Assembly: GCA_030280995.1 (NCBI GenBank)
Contig: JASXTE010000001.1
Coordinates: 1,401,501 to 1,465,500, forward strand
Source: Hemileia vastatrix
Lineage: Eukaryota; Basidiomycota; Pucciniomycetes; Pucciniales; Zaghouaniaceae
Direction of reading: 5' to 3'
Length of the DNA stretch: 64,000 bases
Both the position numbers and the translations under genes were made by a program. Positions 1-10,340 of this stretch are shown here, piece by piece. The first letter of the stretch is position 1. Each line of letters opens with the position of its first letter. Below the pieces are notes generated by a model. The model saw only the letters and a list, made by a program, of their open reading frames with translations, did no database searches and was not told the origin of the DNA.

Positions 1-1491
1 AAGGTGGATAAAGAGAAAGAGGCATTTTTGAATACGGTTTACGAAGGATCCAAAGGTTCAGAAGAAAAACGTCAACATAGTTCGATTAAAGGTTTATTTA
101 GGGGTCAACGATTATTGACTCATTCATGTGCAGGTGATATTGGTGATAGAGAAGTCCCTATTGATGTTATATTAATCGATTTTCAAGATGAAGTCTGGGG
201 TCAGACTGGTTTTTATTTTTTGTTAGTCAAATATTTGTTGACTTTAGAGAGGCCAGAAGATTGTGAAGACGATGAATGGGTGGCTATCAAGAGGAAGTCA
301 TCTACGTTTTACCTATCTGGTCGACGTTTAATGAGGAGGAGGTATCCAAATCCTCAAGTAGTTATAAATCAACAGAAGGGGCAAGAATTAGTTTTGAAAT
401 CACTCCATGAAGATCTCGGGCATAGAGGCGTTGGAGAAACGTTTAGAAGAATTTCTGATCGATTTTGGTGGCCTGGCATGAAGATGGCTGTTAAACAGTG
501 GGTTCAGTCATGCGAGGAATGTCAAAGACGAAGTTATTTAAGGCCAAAAGAGCCTGGACGTGCAACCGGTGAATATACGCTCTTTGGGAGAGTTAGTTTA
601 GATGCCGTTCATATAAAAGAGGGATGGTATAAATATTTAATTGTGGCCAGAGATGATCTATCTAGTTGGGTAGAGGCAGCGCCTCTTATTAATTTAACTT
701 CCAAAAATATGGCAGAATTTTTGTTGAATAATTGGGTATATAGGTATGGGGTGATGAAGTTGGTGACGGTAGATGGAGGTCCTGAATTTGGGACAGAGTT
801 TAAAGAGGCCTTATTGAAAGTTGGATCAAAGATTAGGGTAGCAACCCCATATTATCCTGAAGCTGAAGGCATGGTTGAAAGAGGGCATCAAGTTATTAAG
901 GATGCTTTAGTTAAAATGTGTGGGACAAGTGCCGAAAAGTGGAGGCACTATTTACCTTTAGTTTTATTTGCTGATCAAATCACTTCCAAAAGGACAACTG
1001 GATTTTCACCCTATGAACTTGTTTTTGGACAGAAAGAAGTTTTGCCGGTTGATTTAGAAGCTGAATCATATCTTGGAGTTGACTGGGACACCGTGAAAAC
1101 TACTGATGAATTATTGTGTGCAAGAATGATGCAGCTAGAAAAGAAAGAAGAATATTTAGAAAAGGCATATTCGCGGATGATGAAGATCAGAAATCAATCA
1201 GTTAGATATTGGGATGAGTGGTTGGCACATTGATTAAGGAAACCTTTGAACCCAGGAGATATGGTCCTGGTGTATAATAGGAGTTTGGAAAGTCAGTGGG
1301 GAAAGATGTTTGCAGATAGGTGGAATGGACCGTATAAAATTAAGGAGCAAGTTTCTGGCAGTTCATATGTGCTAGAAGAGTTAGATGGAGTAGTATTGAA
1401 GAAGAGGGTAGCGGCCGATCAAGTGAAACGGTTCTATCCTAGAGGCACCAGGAGTGCTGAACTTTACCTCTGCAATGAGGATAAACTATGA
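1..1491 (+). pseudogene. Element A pol 3' end: integrase
   Basis: This is the C-terminal part of a Gypsy polyprotein, open at the left window edge. An HHCC zinc-binding domain is visible (HEDLGH then CEEC). The catalytic core has Asp in SLDAVHIKEG, Asp in VTVDGGPEF and Glu in EGMVERGHQ, the spacing of the last two being about 35 residues as in retroviral-type integrases. A C-terminal domain follows (DMVLVYNRSLESQWGK). One in-frame TGA at 1231-1233 splits it, at a place where the paralogue in B has Arg, so a CGA to TGA change fits. The frame is otherwise continuous, which makes this the best preserved of the three related integrases here. Whether it is active cannot be judged without the 5' half. 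Confidence 0.88.
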
Positions 1492-1584
1492 TATTGACGA
1501 AATTTTATGGATCCCTCCGCAATGAGGATAAACTATAATACCAACCAAAATTTTATGGATTCCTCCGCAACGAGGATAAACTAT
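1467..1584 (+). repeat. Three tandem copies of TCCGCAATGAGGATAAAC
   Basis: Copies start near 1467, 1513 and 1561 with about 46-bp spacing, straddling the pol stop. One copy sits at the matching place in C (about 29028-29048) and one, reversed, in B (about 50603-50627). The function is unknown. The fixed position at the end of pol suggests a conserved 3' signal. Confidence 0.75.
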
Positions 1585-1784
1585 CTTCTTTTTATCAAAA
1601 TAATTTACTGTCGTTACACTGCATATGGGCGACGAAACTATGATGAAGCTTAACGAAATTTAAGAAGACCTTCTTTGCAATTTTCAAAAACTTAAAATTC
1701 TTAAAATATGGGTGAAGATAGTGTTGGAAAATTTTTAAAAATTTATTGGAAGAAGTGTTCACAGGGGAACCTTCTTAATTTAAT

Positions 1785-1845
1785 ATTGGCAAGTGTGGGG
1801 GTAATTGATGGGCTGGCTTCTCTATACACAATTACCCCATAATGT
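1785..1845 (+). other. Stem-loop 1 of element A
   Basis: Perfect 10-bp arms GGGGTAATTG (1798-1807) and CAATTACCCC (1829-1838) follow a GGCAAGTGTGG leader. The loop contains GGGCTGGCT. The same module with different but complementary arms recurs in B and C. Confidence 0.8.
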
Positions 1846-2055
1846 TCTTTTCCAAAATTTTCCCTGTTTCTAGTTGAATCCTGGCTTTGTCTTTTAATTA
1901 TAGGAAGTCCACTAAGACTATAAACTGGAACGAATCAAGAGACACCGCTCTCAACGCCGGATTCAAGATTCTTATATTATATTTTGTTTTTGATTTTTTT
2001 TATGTTAGATTGTGATTTCTTTTCTTTAATATATATTATGAATTATTGTAAAGGT

Positions 2056-2117
2056 GATGCTCACTGGTGGTCTCTAATCATTTTTATAAATTGGAGGGAG
2101 CCCACCCAGTGATCATC
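2056..2117 (+). other. Stem-loop 2 of element A
   Basis: TCACTGG (2061-2067) pairs with CCAGTGA, with outer GATG/CATC and inner CTCT/GGAG pairing. Homologous stem-loops occur at about 29606-29662 in C and 49995-50053 in B (reversed). Confidence 0.7.
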
Positions 2118-2186
2118 ATTATAAAATTTATCTTCTAAAAACTTTCATTTATTTTCTTTTCTTTTCAATTTCTCAAAATTGTGTAA

Positions 2187-2256
2187 CCACATCAAGTTGC
2201 ACTTGGATGTGGGTATGATGTCAAGGGTACGGCTCATCAAATGGCCAGGGGGCATC
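2187..2256 (+). other. Stem-loops 3 and 4 of element A
   Basis: CCACATC (2187-2193) pairs with GATGTGG (2206-2212), with AAG/CTT inside. Next, GATGTC (2217-2222) pairs with GGCATC (2251-2256) through one G-U-type pair. Two copies of this double stem-loop occur in C and two in B, with compensating differences in the arms. Confidence 0.7.
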
Positions 2257-2649
2257 TTTTAAAATTTTATTTTGAAATTTTATTTACTTTTTTTATCTTT
2301 CTTTTCACATTCGTTTATCTTCTTTAAAAAAAAAAAATAAATAAAATTATTAAATTTTAACTTTTATTTCAAAACTATCTTTTTTAAAAATCATTTATTT
2401 TATAAAAAATAAAAATAAAAATAAATAAAATAAATAATCAAATAACTAAAAATATAAAAAATAAAAAAAAATAAAAAAAATTAAAATAAAAGGTATTTTA
2501 GTTTTAGGTAGTTTAGATGTTTATATTATTATTTTTCAAACATTATTCAAGAAAGCTACGTACCAGGAAGAACACCATAAAGGGTTATCTTTTGAAGAAT
2601 CGAAATTAGAAAATTTATAAGGACCTTGATCAATTTCCTGGGATTTGAA
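2257..2649. other. AT-rich spacer, no gene seen
   Basis: A low-complexity A/T stretch (about 2270-2510) separates the stem-loops from the end of antisense gene 2. It corresponds in position to the hexanucleotide expansion of element C. I see no coding potential. Confidence 0.6.
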
Positions 2650-3589
2650 TCATATTTCACCGTCGCAATAGTGTTGAAGCCAGTTGGCTATTTTGAAAAG
2701 GTCTCTTAACAGTTGCTCTCTCATCCAAGATTCTGATCTATCAGAGGGCGGGTATTGTTGGAAATAAGCAATAAGGTTATTGAAATTAGCAAAGAGCTTT
2801 TCAGACACTAGGTGAATTGGAACTCTAGGGAAGCTTGGATTAGGTTCTGGTTGTTCATAAGCTGAATATGGAATTGGAGAACCGGTGGATGCTTATCAAA
2901 TTAAAATATCAGCAAAATTAAAACCTGAAGATTAAGAAAATAAAAAGAGACAACTAACCTGTGTCAACACTATCAAGATCATAGATAAACGGCTTGCTTG
3001 GTGATGGAGTGGGATTTTTTATGTTTAAAAAAGGATTTTTAATTTTTGATAGATGAGGAGGACTGGTGTTGGATTTGGTGTTTGAAGTAGATGTTCTGGG
3101 ATTTTTGGATGAAGCAAGAGAAGATGAAGATTGCTGGCTATTATAGGACCTTTTGTGCTTCAAGATGTTGGAAGTAGGAGAGGAATTGTTAGAAGGTTGA
3201 AGCATGGCCCTGGGAGCAGTAAGAGTTCTTGGGGGAGTAGCAGCAAGTCTAGATTGAAGAGAAGGACCCAGAGGATTAGGTGATGAAGAAAGATTTAAAT
3301 AGGCTGATGGAGAAAATAGGATGGGATCTTTAGAGGTTGATGGAATAGGGGGTGGAGTAGAAGGTGAAGAAGAAGGAGGAGGTTTGCAGAAGGAGGCGAA
3401 GCTAGTAGCAGTAATGGGGAAAGAACCACAATTCAAGCCAGAAAATTTTCTTTTCTTCTCATAACAGGATAAACAGGCCCTGTTATAAGTGTGCTTTTGC
3501 CAGTTGAAAGTGAAGATACATTCCCTATGGGTGAAAGCACAGTATTTGCAAGATTGATCAGCTGAAGCAATGAAGTCAGAAGGTTTCAT
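2650..3589 (-). CDS. Antisense gene 2 of element A, intact: Zn2Cys6-like protein
   Basis: The gene reads against pol as join(2650..2891, 2959..3589) on the minus strand: 290 codons plus stop, with no internal stop. The intron is 67 nt (2892-2958), donor GTTAGT, acceptor AAG, phase 1. The same position and phase are used in B and C. I chose ATG at 3589 because its distance to the first Cys matches B; an upstream in-frame extension would run into the motif array. The protein starts with a cluster C-x2-C-x6-C-x14-C-x2-C-x6, where the sixth cysteine is replaced by Phe (KKRKF), then a long Ser/Pro-rich stretch, then a helical C-terminus containing MREQLLRDLFKIANW. The fold resembles fungal GAL4-type zinc clusters, so DNA binding is inferred, not shown. 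No other function is recognised. Confidence 0.72.
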
Positions 3590-3683
3590 CTTGTTAGGAG
3601 ATATTTTTTTTGAAGTAGAAAACTTGAAACTAGGATGAAGAAAGCTGGTGGCAAAATCTGGGTTCAAGGATAGAGAAGTTGTT

Positions 3684-4154
3684 AGGTCCACCAAGACCCT
3701 AAACTGGACTATTATCAAGCTGTTGGGTCCACCATGAACTTAAACTGGATTTCTTATCGATCAAATGTTTGGTCCACCATGACTTTAAACTGGTAGTTCA
3801 TTCATTTTTTTAGTCCACTATGACTTTAAACTGGAAAATTAATATCTGCACGATAATTCAACATTCATTGGACCACTATGGCCTTATACTGGATTACTTG
3901 TTGATCAAATGTTTGGTCCACTATGAAATTAAACTGGATTATCAAATTTATTCAATCTTTGGTCAAGCCTAGGCCTTATTTAGGAATATATCAAGTTATT
4001 TATGCACCTAAACAATCTTTGGTCCACCAAGACCATAAACTGGCAATCAATTACATGTTTGGTCCACCAAGACTTTAAACTGGAATGTCAATCTTGTTTG
4101 GATAACTCAATTCAATCCTTTAATTTATCACTGTCCACTAAGACTCTAAACTGG
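3684..4154 (-). promoter_or_regulatory. Array of about 10 copies of a 23-nt motif upstream of antisense gene 2
   Basis: Each copy reads, on the plus strand, AGTCC or GGTCC, six bases, GACT or GACC, then TAAACTGG. Copies begin near 3684, 3725, 3770, 3811, 3869, 3914, 3960 (degenerate), 4020, 4060 and 4132, roughly every 40-60 bp. A single copy lies at 1904-1927. The array starts about 95 bp upstream of the gene 2 ATG. Arrays of the same motif occupy the same place in B and C, which suggests a cis-regulatory role. Confidence 0.75.
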
Positions 4155-4735
4155 TTATTCAATCATTTCTGGAATTGGGTGCTGATAAGCTTTAGGAGGT
4201 TAAAATTTTAGGTGGTGATGATGCTAAGGAAAGCATAATGGTTAATTAGGTGAAATTTGTGGCGCTTTAACATGGTCTAAAGTTAATATTATTATTGGAA
4301 ACCTGGCAAAAGTATTTTATGGGTTTGCTGTATAGCAAAGTTTGAAAATTGTGATGAAGGAATCAGAAGTTAGGATGGTAGTTGGGTTTTAGGGAATGAT
4401 TTTTTTTAGTGCCTCAGTGTTAGGCCATTTTTGGTGTGAAGCTTGGAGGACCTTATGGCCAGATTGGAATCATAGAATTCGGCTCAGTGGGGGGCCCTAT
4501 GAGGTTGGAATCAGGAGTATTCGGCTCATAGGAAGATCCACTCTCTCAATGCTGTGACAAGAAAGAAGACTGGTATATGGGAGTCTGAAGGGATTCAAAC
4601 CTTGCTCTCAGTAGTGGAATCATCACAAGATTTATTATTTATTATTTTATGTTAAGCCGGAGAAGAAAGAAAACAACATTTATGTTGAAAGTTAAAGAAG
4701 ACCAAGCAAAAACAAAATTTTATCAAGTTATACTG
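4155..4735. other. Noncoding spacer with a block shared with K2
   Basis: The segment 4463-4640 (GATTGGAATCATAGAATTCG onward) is repeated at 13740-13915 in fragment K2. Inside it GGAATCA...TTCGGCTCA occurs twice, about 45 bp apart. No gene is supported here; reading frames on the plus strand are short and unconserved. Confidence 0.55.
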
Positions 4736-5427
4736 TTAGAAAAGATAATTTCTTTGAAATTTTTCAACATCATTATCAAAGCTTTGCATTTAAATTCTTC
4801 TTTTCATGAGGTCTTCATGGTTATCAGCTGGAGTTTCTTGAAAATAGGCCAGCATTTTTCATTTCAGCTCATTAGTAAAGTCAAGAAAAAGATAGCGATG
4901 AAAATTTGGATAATGATTGATATAGTCCGTCTTCACTCTACCAACGTCATCAGTGTTGGTTATTTCGACAGCTAGAAGTTCAAATATGTTATTAAGTCAT
5001 AGGTTTAGTCAATTTTGATTAAAAGTTTTTTTTAGTAAGATAATAGAGTCTTAAATTTAGAGCCAGGAAACATAGTCTCAGCAAAGTTGGTTGGGGGCAC
5101 TGGCGTTATGGGATTAGGATCTTGTGAAGGCAAAATTAGGCCGGGATCCGCTGATGAAGATTGAACTTTTGAAGCTGTTTTTGATCTTATTCGTTTTAAG
5201 AAGACAGGAATTTTTGATCGTTTCTTAGAAGTTGAGGGATCAGGGAGAGCTGCTGGTCCTAAATATATGTTTGTTTTAGAAGGAACTATTGGCCGGTTAC
5301 ATTTGACTTTTTTCACACGGCATAAGTCGCAAGCTGTCCTGCCAGGAAGATTAGGGTTGGAAATTAAACAAGGTACCTGGTATCAAGTGCAGAGTTCACA
5401 TGGAGCGACAAGTTCTTTGAAAGACAT
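4736..5427 (-). pseudogene. Antisense gene 1 of element A, broken: Zn2Cys6-like protein
   Basis: From ATG at 5427 on the minus strand the product begins MSFKELVAPC and shows a full cluster C-x2-C-x6-C-x12-C-x2-C-x6-C ending CDLCRVKKVKC, the classical Zn2Cys6 spacing with basic residues between the last cysteines. A TGA lies inside the cluster, probably from CGA. A basic middle (KKRSKIPVFLKRIRSK) is followed by a break near 5030, probably an intron or decay. Distant similarity to the C-terminus of gene 1 in C resumes from about 4965 down to 4736 (LAYFQETPA against LLNYFQSTPA). Several stops make this copy inactive. It lies just inside the polypurine tract, and its transcription would run away from the 3' LTR. 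Confidence 0.6.
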
Positions 5428-5548
5428 ATTGATGAAGATGAATTTTAAAGTTGATTAAAGAAGATGGTGGTTGAAGGTTAAAGATGAATATTGTGTTCGA
5501 CCACCTATGCAAAGTCTTAAGAATGGGGACATTCTCAATTGGAGGGAG
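5428..5548 (+). other. Polypurine tract and adjoining leader of element A
   Basis: GGACATTCTCAATTGGAGGG lies directly before the LTR start TGTGG at 5549. The identical arrangement precedes the 3' LTR of B (reversed, from 46109) and a close variant precedes those of C and K2. This purine run (about 5537-5548) is the expected plus-strand primer. Confidence 0.8.
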
Positions 5549-6718
5549 GGTGTGGTAGCCTAAAGTTTAGTATGGCACCTAAGTACGTAAATGGAGTTAT
5601 TACGGCGTGCAAGATTGGCGTTATTATTTTATAAAAGGGTTTTAATAATTTAATTTGAGTTTTAAATATAAAGAAATTTGGTTAAAAGCAAAAGCCTACG
5701 TGAAAACAATTTATTTTATGGAGAAAACTTATTTTTACAGTCTGAAGAGTGTATAAGTATCAAGTCGAGTCACTCAAGAACCTTTGGAAATTTTCCCAGA
5801 ATTTTTACTATTTTTCTTATATTTTTAAATGAATTTTAAAGTTTTATAGAAATATTTTCGTTTTTAGAAAATATTTAACTTTGATAAATTTTCACAGGGT
5901 GATTAGAGCTGCGCAGACTACGAAAATTAGTTTGGAATGTAAAGGGGAAGTGGCTTTATTATGTTTAATTTTTCTAGATTTTTTATTATAGTTTTAAAGG
6001 TTCTAATTGAGTCTGGACGGACTCCACTTGGACTCCGTTTGGACTCCGCTTTGACTCCATACGGACTCCGCTTTGACTCCATACGGACTCCGTTTGGACT
6101 TCGTTCGAGCTCTGTACGGGCTTCGGATTGACTCTGGGTGAGCTCTGGAGGGGAAAACTTAGGCACGTGACTAGGAATATTTAAGAGCCTCTCAAACTCG
6201 AAATTGAGGGGGGGGGAAACAACATACAGCTTAATCTTTAACCACCACGGTCTCATTTTTTATTACTCAACAAATTAAATAAATTTGTAATACCCTTATA
6301 ACTTTATATTTTATATATAACATTTTAGAAATACTACTCAACAATTTAAATCACACTTCAATCAGGGTATCTTTAGAAAGGTCTTCATCACTGGGACTTG
6401 ATTATTGCTGTCTCATAAAAACTCAAATTATAATAAAAACATAAAAGTCAATCTTTACAGATCTTTCACTGGTACACCTTAATTGTTGTTATCAGTATTT
6501 CTTTTCTCAACAGCCACATTCTTTAAATCTCAATAAGCGTTTAACATATCAGGGTTTCATTATTTTTAACAATCAGATTCAAGTAGACTGGTTAGCTTAG
6601 TGATTTAGAATTCCCATTTTGTTATTTTTATTGGAAGGACGGGGTTTTCAACTAAATCCACATATCTCCTCCGGATTCTGCTTACAGCAAGGCGACTGTA
6701 AGAGTTTACCTTACCATA
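5549..6718 (+). repeat. 3' LTR of element A
   Basis: It starts TGTGGTAGCC after the polypurine tract and ends around TTACCA at 6718, where homology to G's integrase begins. The right part (about 6280-6700) closely matches 14800-15260 in K2. The left part differs because each copy carries its own minisatellite. The length is about 1.17 kb. A short antisense reading frame across the GGACTCC repeat is not a gene. Confidence 0.78.
6015..6112. repeat. GGACTCC minisatellite inside the A LTR
   Basis: GGACTCCG-type units of 11-12 bp repeat, twice in a 22-bp composite (GGACTCCGCTTTGACTCCAT plus AC). The block is richer in CpG than its surroundings. Confidence 0.75.
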
Positions 6719-9700
6719 TCGTGTTGTTCGAATGTTTCCTGCGTTGAGCCATACTTTGTTGCCTGGTTTAAAGGAAGGAGCAGATTGTCGATGTTTGTCG
6801 GCCTGTTCCTTGTATCTTCGAATCACTGATTCCAAATTTGTTTTAAGTTCTTCTTGGAGTCGTGATATAGTTCGAAGATAATGTTCCGCAGGATGATTAG
6901 TTCCTACATGGATTGAGTTGAATCAAGGATGTTGTCCATAAATGGTTTCGAAGGGAGATTGTCGTGTCGAAGAATGAGTCGAGTTATTATAAGCTAATTC
7001 GGCCAGTGGTAACCATGTGGTCCAATCATCTTGTTGGTAACTGACATACATTCAAAGATATTTTTGGAGGATTTGGTTAACTCTTTCTGTTTGACCGTGG
7101 GTTTCAGGGTGATAGGCCGTGGAGACGTTCCTCGTGATATTGAGTTGTCGACACAGTTGGGTCCAGAATGTGGATTCAAACAATGAGCCTCTATCTGAAA
7201 TAATATCATTTGGTAAGCCGTGTTTGGAAAATACATATTTTAGAAACAATTTTGACAAATATTCTGCTGTAGCAGTAGTAGTGGTTTTAATGAAAATAGA
7301 CATTTTTGAAAATCTATCTACTATTACTAATATAGCATCAAAATCATTAGAAAAAGGAAGTTGAGAAATGAAATCCATCGATAAAGATTCCCAAGGTTTA
7401 GAGGGAATAGGAAGTGGTTGAAGCAACCCATGCTTCCGGTGACGGGGAGCCTTATTCCTATTACATTCGTAACAAGCTTTTATATAGGCCTTGGTTTCCC
7501 TGGTCATACCTGGCCAGAAGAAATCCCTTGCTATTAACTGGTAGTTATTATCAACACCAAAATGACCAGCTAATGGAGAATCATGTCGACTGTTGAAAAT
7601 CCATAATTTTATTTCATTGTTGTTAGGTATGACTACTCTACCTTCGAAGACTAATAGACCTGATTCAATACTAAATCTTTTGGCCCCTTGTTTCAAGAGT
7701 ATCTTGTCTTTTAACTCTAAACAATAATCGTTCTTCGACTGAGATTTGAGGATGTTGGATAGTGGATTTCGAAAAGATTGAATTGTCATCAAATTAAGTT
7801 GATGAGTCATTAAAATTGATTTGTTGAACATTGATTGCAAATTTGCTGAGTTCTTGTAAGCAAATGCGTCCCCCCACTGTGGGTAAACGTTGTCCCGATG
7901 TGACAAGATATCTGGGACAATGCAGTTCTTACCTGGGCGATAGGAAAAAGAGAAGGGAAATTCAGAAAAAAATTCATCCCACCTGGCTTGACGCCTGCTT
8001 AACACTTTGGAAGACATGATGTATTTTAAAGCATTATGATCTGTTAAAATTTGAAAAGGACTATCTAGGCTGAGAAGAAAAGAAAGCCATTTTTTAAGAC
8101 AATGGATAATAGCTAAAAGCTCTTTGTCATGAATTTCATAATTTAATTCTGCGGCTATGAGTTTGCGTGACTCAAAAGCAACAGGATGAAACAAATTTGT
8201 TTCAGGATTTAATTGGGAGATGACCCCTGCAATAGCATAATCACTCACATCTGTCTCAACTATTGTCGAAGCAGAATGATAAAAATGTCGAAGAATTGGG
8301 GCTGTGGTGAACGCCATTTTTAGTGCGTCAAATTCTTTTCGTGCTGTAGAAGTAAAAACAAAAGGAATGTCTTTTCTAAGAAGAGAAGTAAGATTGGAAA
8401 TAGTTTTAGAGTAACCTTTAATAAATCTTCTATAGAAGTTTGCAAAACCCAAAAATCCTTGGAGCAATTTAATAATTTTGGGCTCAGGCCATTCCAGGAT
8501 TTTCTGGACTTTTTTGTCATCCATCACTAAACCGTCAGTGGAAAATGTAAAACCCAAAAAATCAATTGATTTGAGGTGGAATTCGCATTTATAATGCTTG
8601 GCGTAGAGACCATGATCTCGAAGATGATTTAGGACCTGTCAAACATGATGAATATGTTCATCTAGTGTTTTCGAGAATATTAAAATATCATCTAAATAGA
8701 CGAGTACAATTGTTCAACAACATCTTGAAAGATGTCATTAACAAAAGTTTGAAAAGTTGAAGGTGCGTTACATAATCCAAAAGGCATAACTAAATATTCA
8801 AAACTACCAAATCTAGTGCGCATTGAAGTCAGTGGTTCATGACCTTCTGCAATGGGAATAAGATTGTAAGCGCCTCTAAGATCAATTTTAGAAAAGAAAT
8901 TAGCACCATTGAAAAGGGTAAGAAGTAATGACATAGGAGGAACAGGATATGCATTCTTCTTAGTGACTGTGTTGAGCTTTCTATAGTCAACACACAACCT
9001 AAGACTACCGTCCTTCTTTTTTACAAAGAGGACAGGGGAGCCGGTTGGAGATTCACTGGCTCTGATGAAACCTTTAGCTATATTCTCTGAAATGTAGTCT
9101 CGAAGAACTTGAGATTCGTCCTTTGACAAAGAATAGACAGGACCTGCCGAAGGTACTGGGACTATTAACTCTATTTGATGGTCGTAGGGTTGATGAGGTG
9201 GTAACTTATTGGCCTTGCGGATAGAGAAAACATCGAGGAAATCGTGGTAGATTTCTGGTAGAGTTGATTTAATGGCTTCAACGTTTATTTGGTTGTCCTC
9301 TTCATCTTCGATAGAATCTGTCGAGGGGATACCTGAATTGAGAGAGCAGAATTCGATTACTTCGAGGCAATTTAAATCCTCTTTGAGTGAAGTCATTGAG
9401 CTAGAAGGGTTAGCCAATTGCTCATTTAGAGAAAGATCAGATGTTTGCAAGTCATCTGGCAGAGATTCTTCCTCTAGCAGGAAGTTTTCAGGCGGGTTGT
9501 TTAACTCCCTATTGACCTGCATTGAAGAATCAGAAATATACTTAGAGTGTGGGGTGATCAATCCCCTAGTCCAATCAATTTTGGGATTCCAATGAGTTAA
9601 AAAGTCATGGCCAAGAATAATATTGTCCATCCTTGGGGTGTCCAAGACTTATAATTCCCACTCGAAGGGGGGAAAGTTCGGAAACTTGAAAACCCATAAA

Positions 9701-9993
9701 ACTATCTTACTTACCCAATATTTGGGTTCCTCTGATTTGACCAAATAGATTGGAGTTCGATCGATATCTGTAAATGTTACTTGAAACTTCTCGGCAAAAG
9801 ATAAACTAACAAAAGAAATTGAAGCTCCAGAGTCTATAAGACAACTGAAGGGGATATCCTCCTTAAAAAGAATGAATCTTAAGCGGTTGAAGGCAACTCC
9901 AGTCCTTAAGACATGGAGGTTCTGTGCACTGGGAGAGATAAGATAGTTTGCTTTGCACACAAGTAAACTATCTACTAGTTGAGACATGGGCAC
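6719..9993 (-). pseudogene. Element G: Ty3/Gypsy pol (protease, RT, RNase H, integrase), broken
   Basis: On the minus strand the order is protease (CLIDSGAS, about 9855-9825), reverse transcriptase (LFVKKKDGSLRLCVDYRKLN, VMPFGLCNAPSTFQ, VYLDDILIFS), RNase H (ETDVSDYAIAGVISQ, HDKELLAIIHCL) and integrase (CYEC, Asp in SMDFISQLP, Asp in IISDRGS, Glu in GQTERVNQ). The catalytic residues seen are intact. Breaks: a frameshift just before YLDD near 8700, a TGA at about 8640, a frameshift near 7055, and a C-terminal cut at 6719 where element A has inserted. Gag and both LTRs are missing from the window. The canonical YLDD and PFG motifs set this lineage apart from A to D. Confidence 0.88.
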
Positions 9994-10002
9994 TAAAGTA
10001 TC

Positions 10003-10340
10003 GGCCCCCTGGCCCCTTCAGGGGTCAGGGGCCCATCCCAGCGAGTCTTCTGATGTTCTTTTATCATCAGTTGACTTGCCGCCAGAACTGATGCTTCCTC
10101 TTGATTCTAAGAAGCAGGCTGTGGATGGGTCGCTGACAGGGAGCGCCAAGGAGGGCCAAGGAGGGGAGAAAGCCCAGAGAGAGAGGGAGAAGGCGCAACA
10201 AGGATGGGGAAAGGCGGATGAGGGAAAGGTTGATGGTGCAGAGAAAGCATTTGCCCCCTGGCCCTGCCCGGCGAGTCTCCTGGTGTTTCTTTATCATCAG
10301 TAGACTTGCCGCAAGAACTGACACTTTCTCTTGATGCTAA
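10003..10340 (+). repeat. Tandem duplication in the 5' region of H
   Basis: A segment with GCCCCCTGGCCC, then GCGAGTCT, TATCATCAGT and GACTTGCCGC occurs at about 10008-10120 and again at about 10250-10340, some 245 bp apart. Between the copies lies purine-rich DNA coding for Lys/Glu/Gly-rich sequence in one frame. The two copies are in different frames relative to pol. Confidence 0.7.

Larger units (their letters stand above)
1..6718 (+). mobile_element. Element A: 3' part of a Ty3/Gypsy LTR retrotransposon with antisense genes
   Basis: The window opens inside the pol gene of this element. In order come the integrase, a noncoding zone with stem-loops, antisense gene 2, a motif array, antisense gene 1, a polypurine tract and the 3' LTR. 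The same order is found in elements B and C, which allowed this copy to be parsed. The right end lies inside the integrase of G, just after the codons for NIRTTR, so A inserted into G. The exact LTR end is uncertain by about 10 bp. The 5' half lies outside the window. Confidence 0.85.

Noticed and set aside
4649..4975. Plus-strand 108-codon frame in A
   Set aside because: It lies antisense to the decayed C-terminus of gene 1, which has homologues; the plus frame has none.
5927..6256. Minus-strand 109-codon gene rich in RSPxGV repeats
   Set aside because: The repeats are a translation of the GGACTCC minisatellite in the A LTR; the K2 LTR lacks it.
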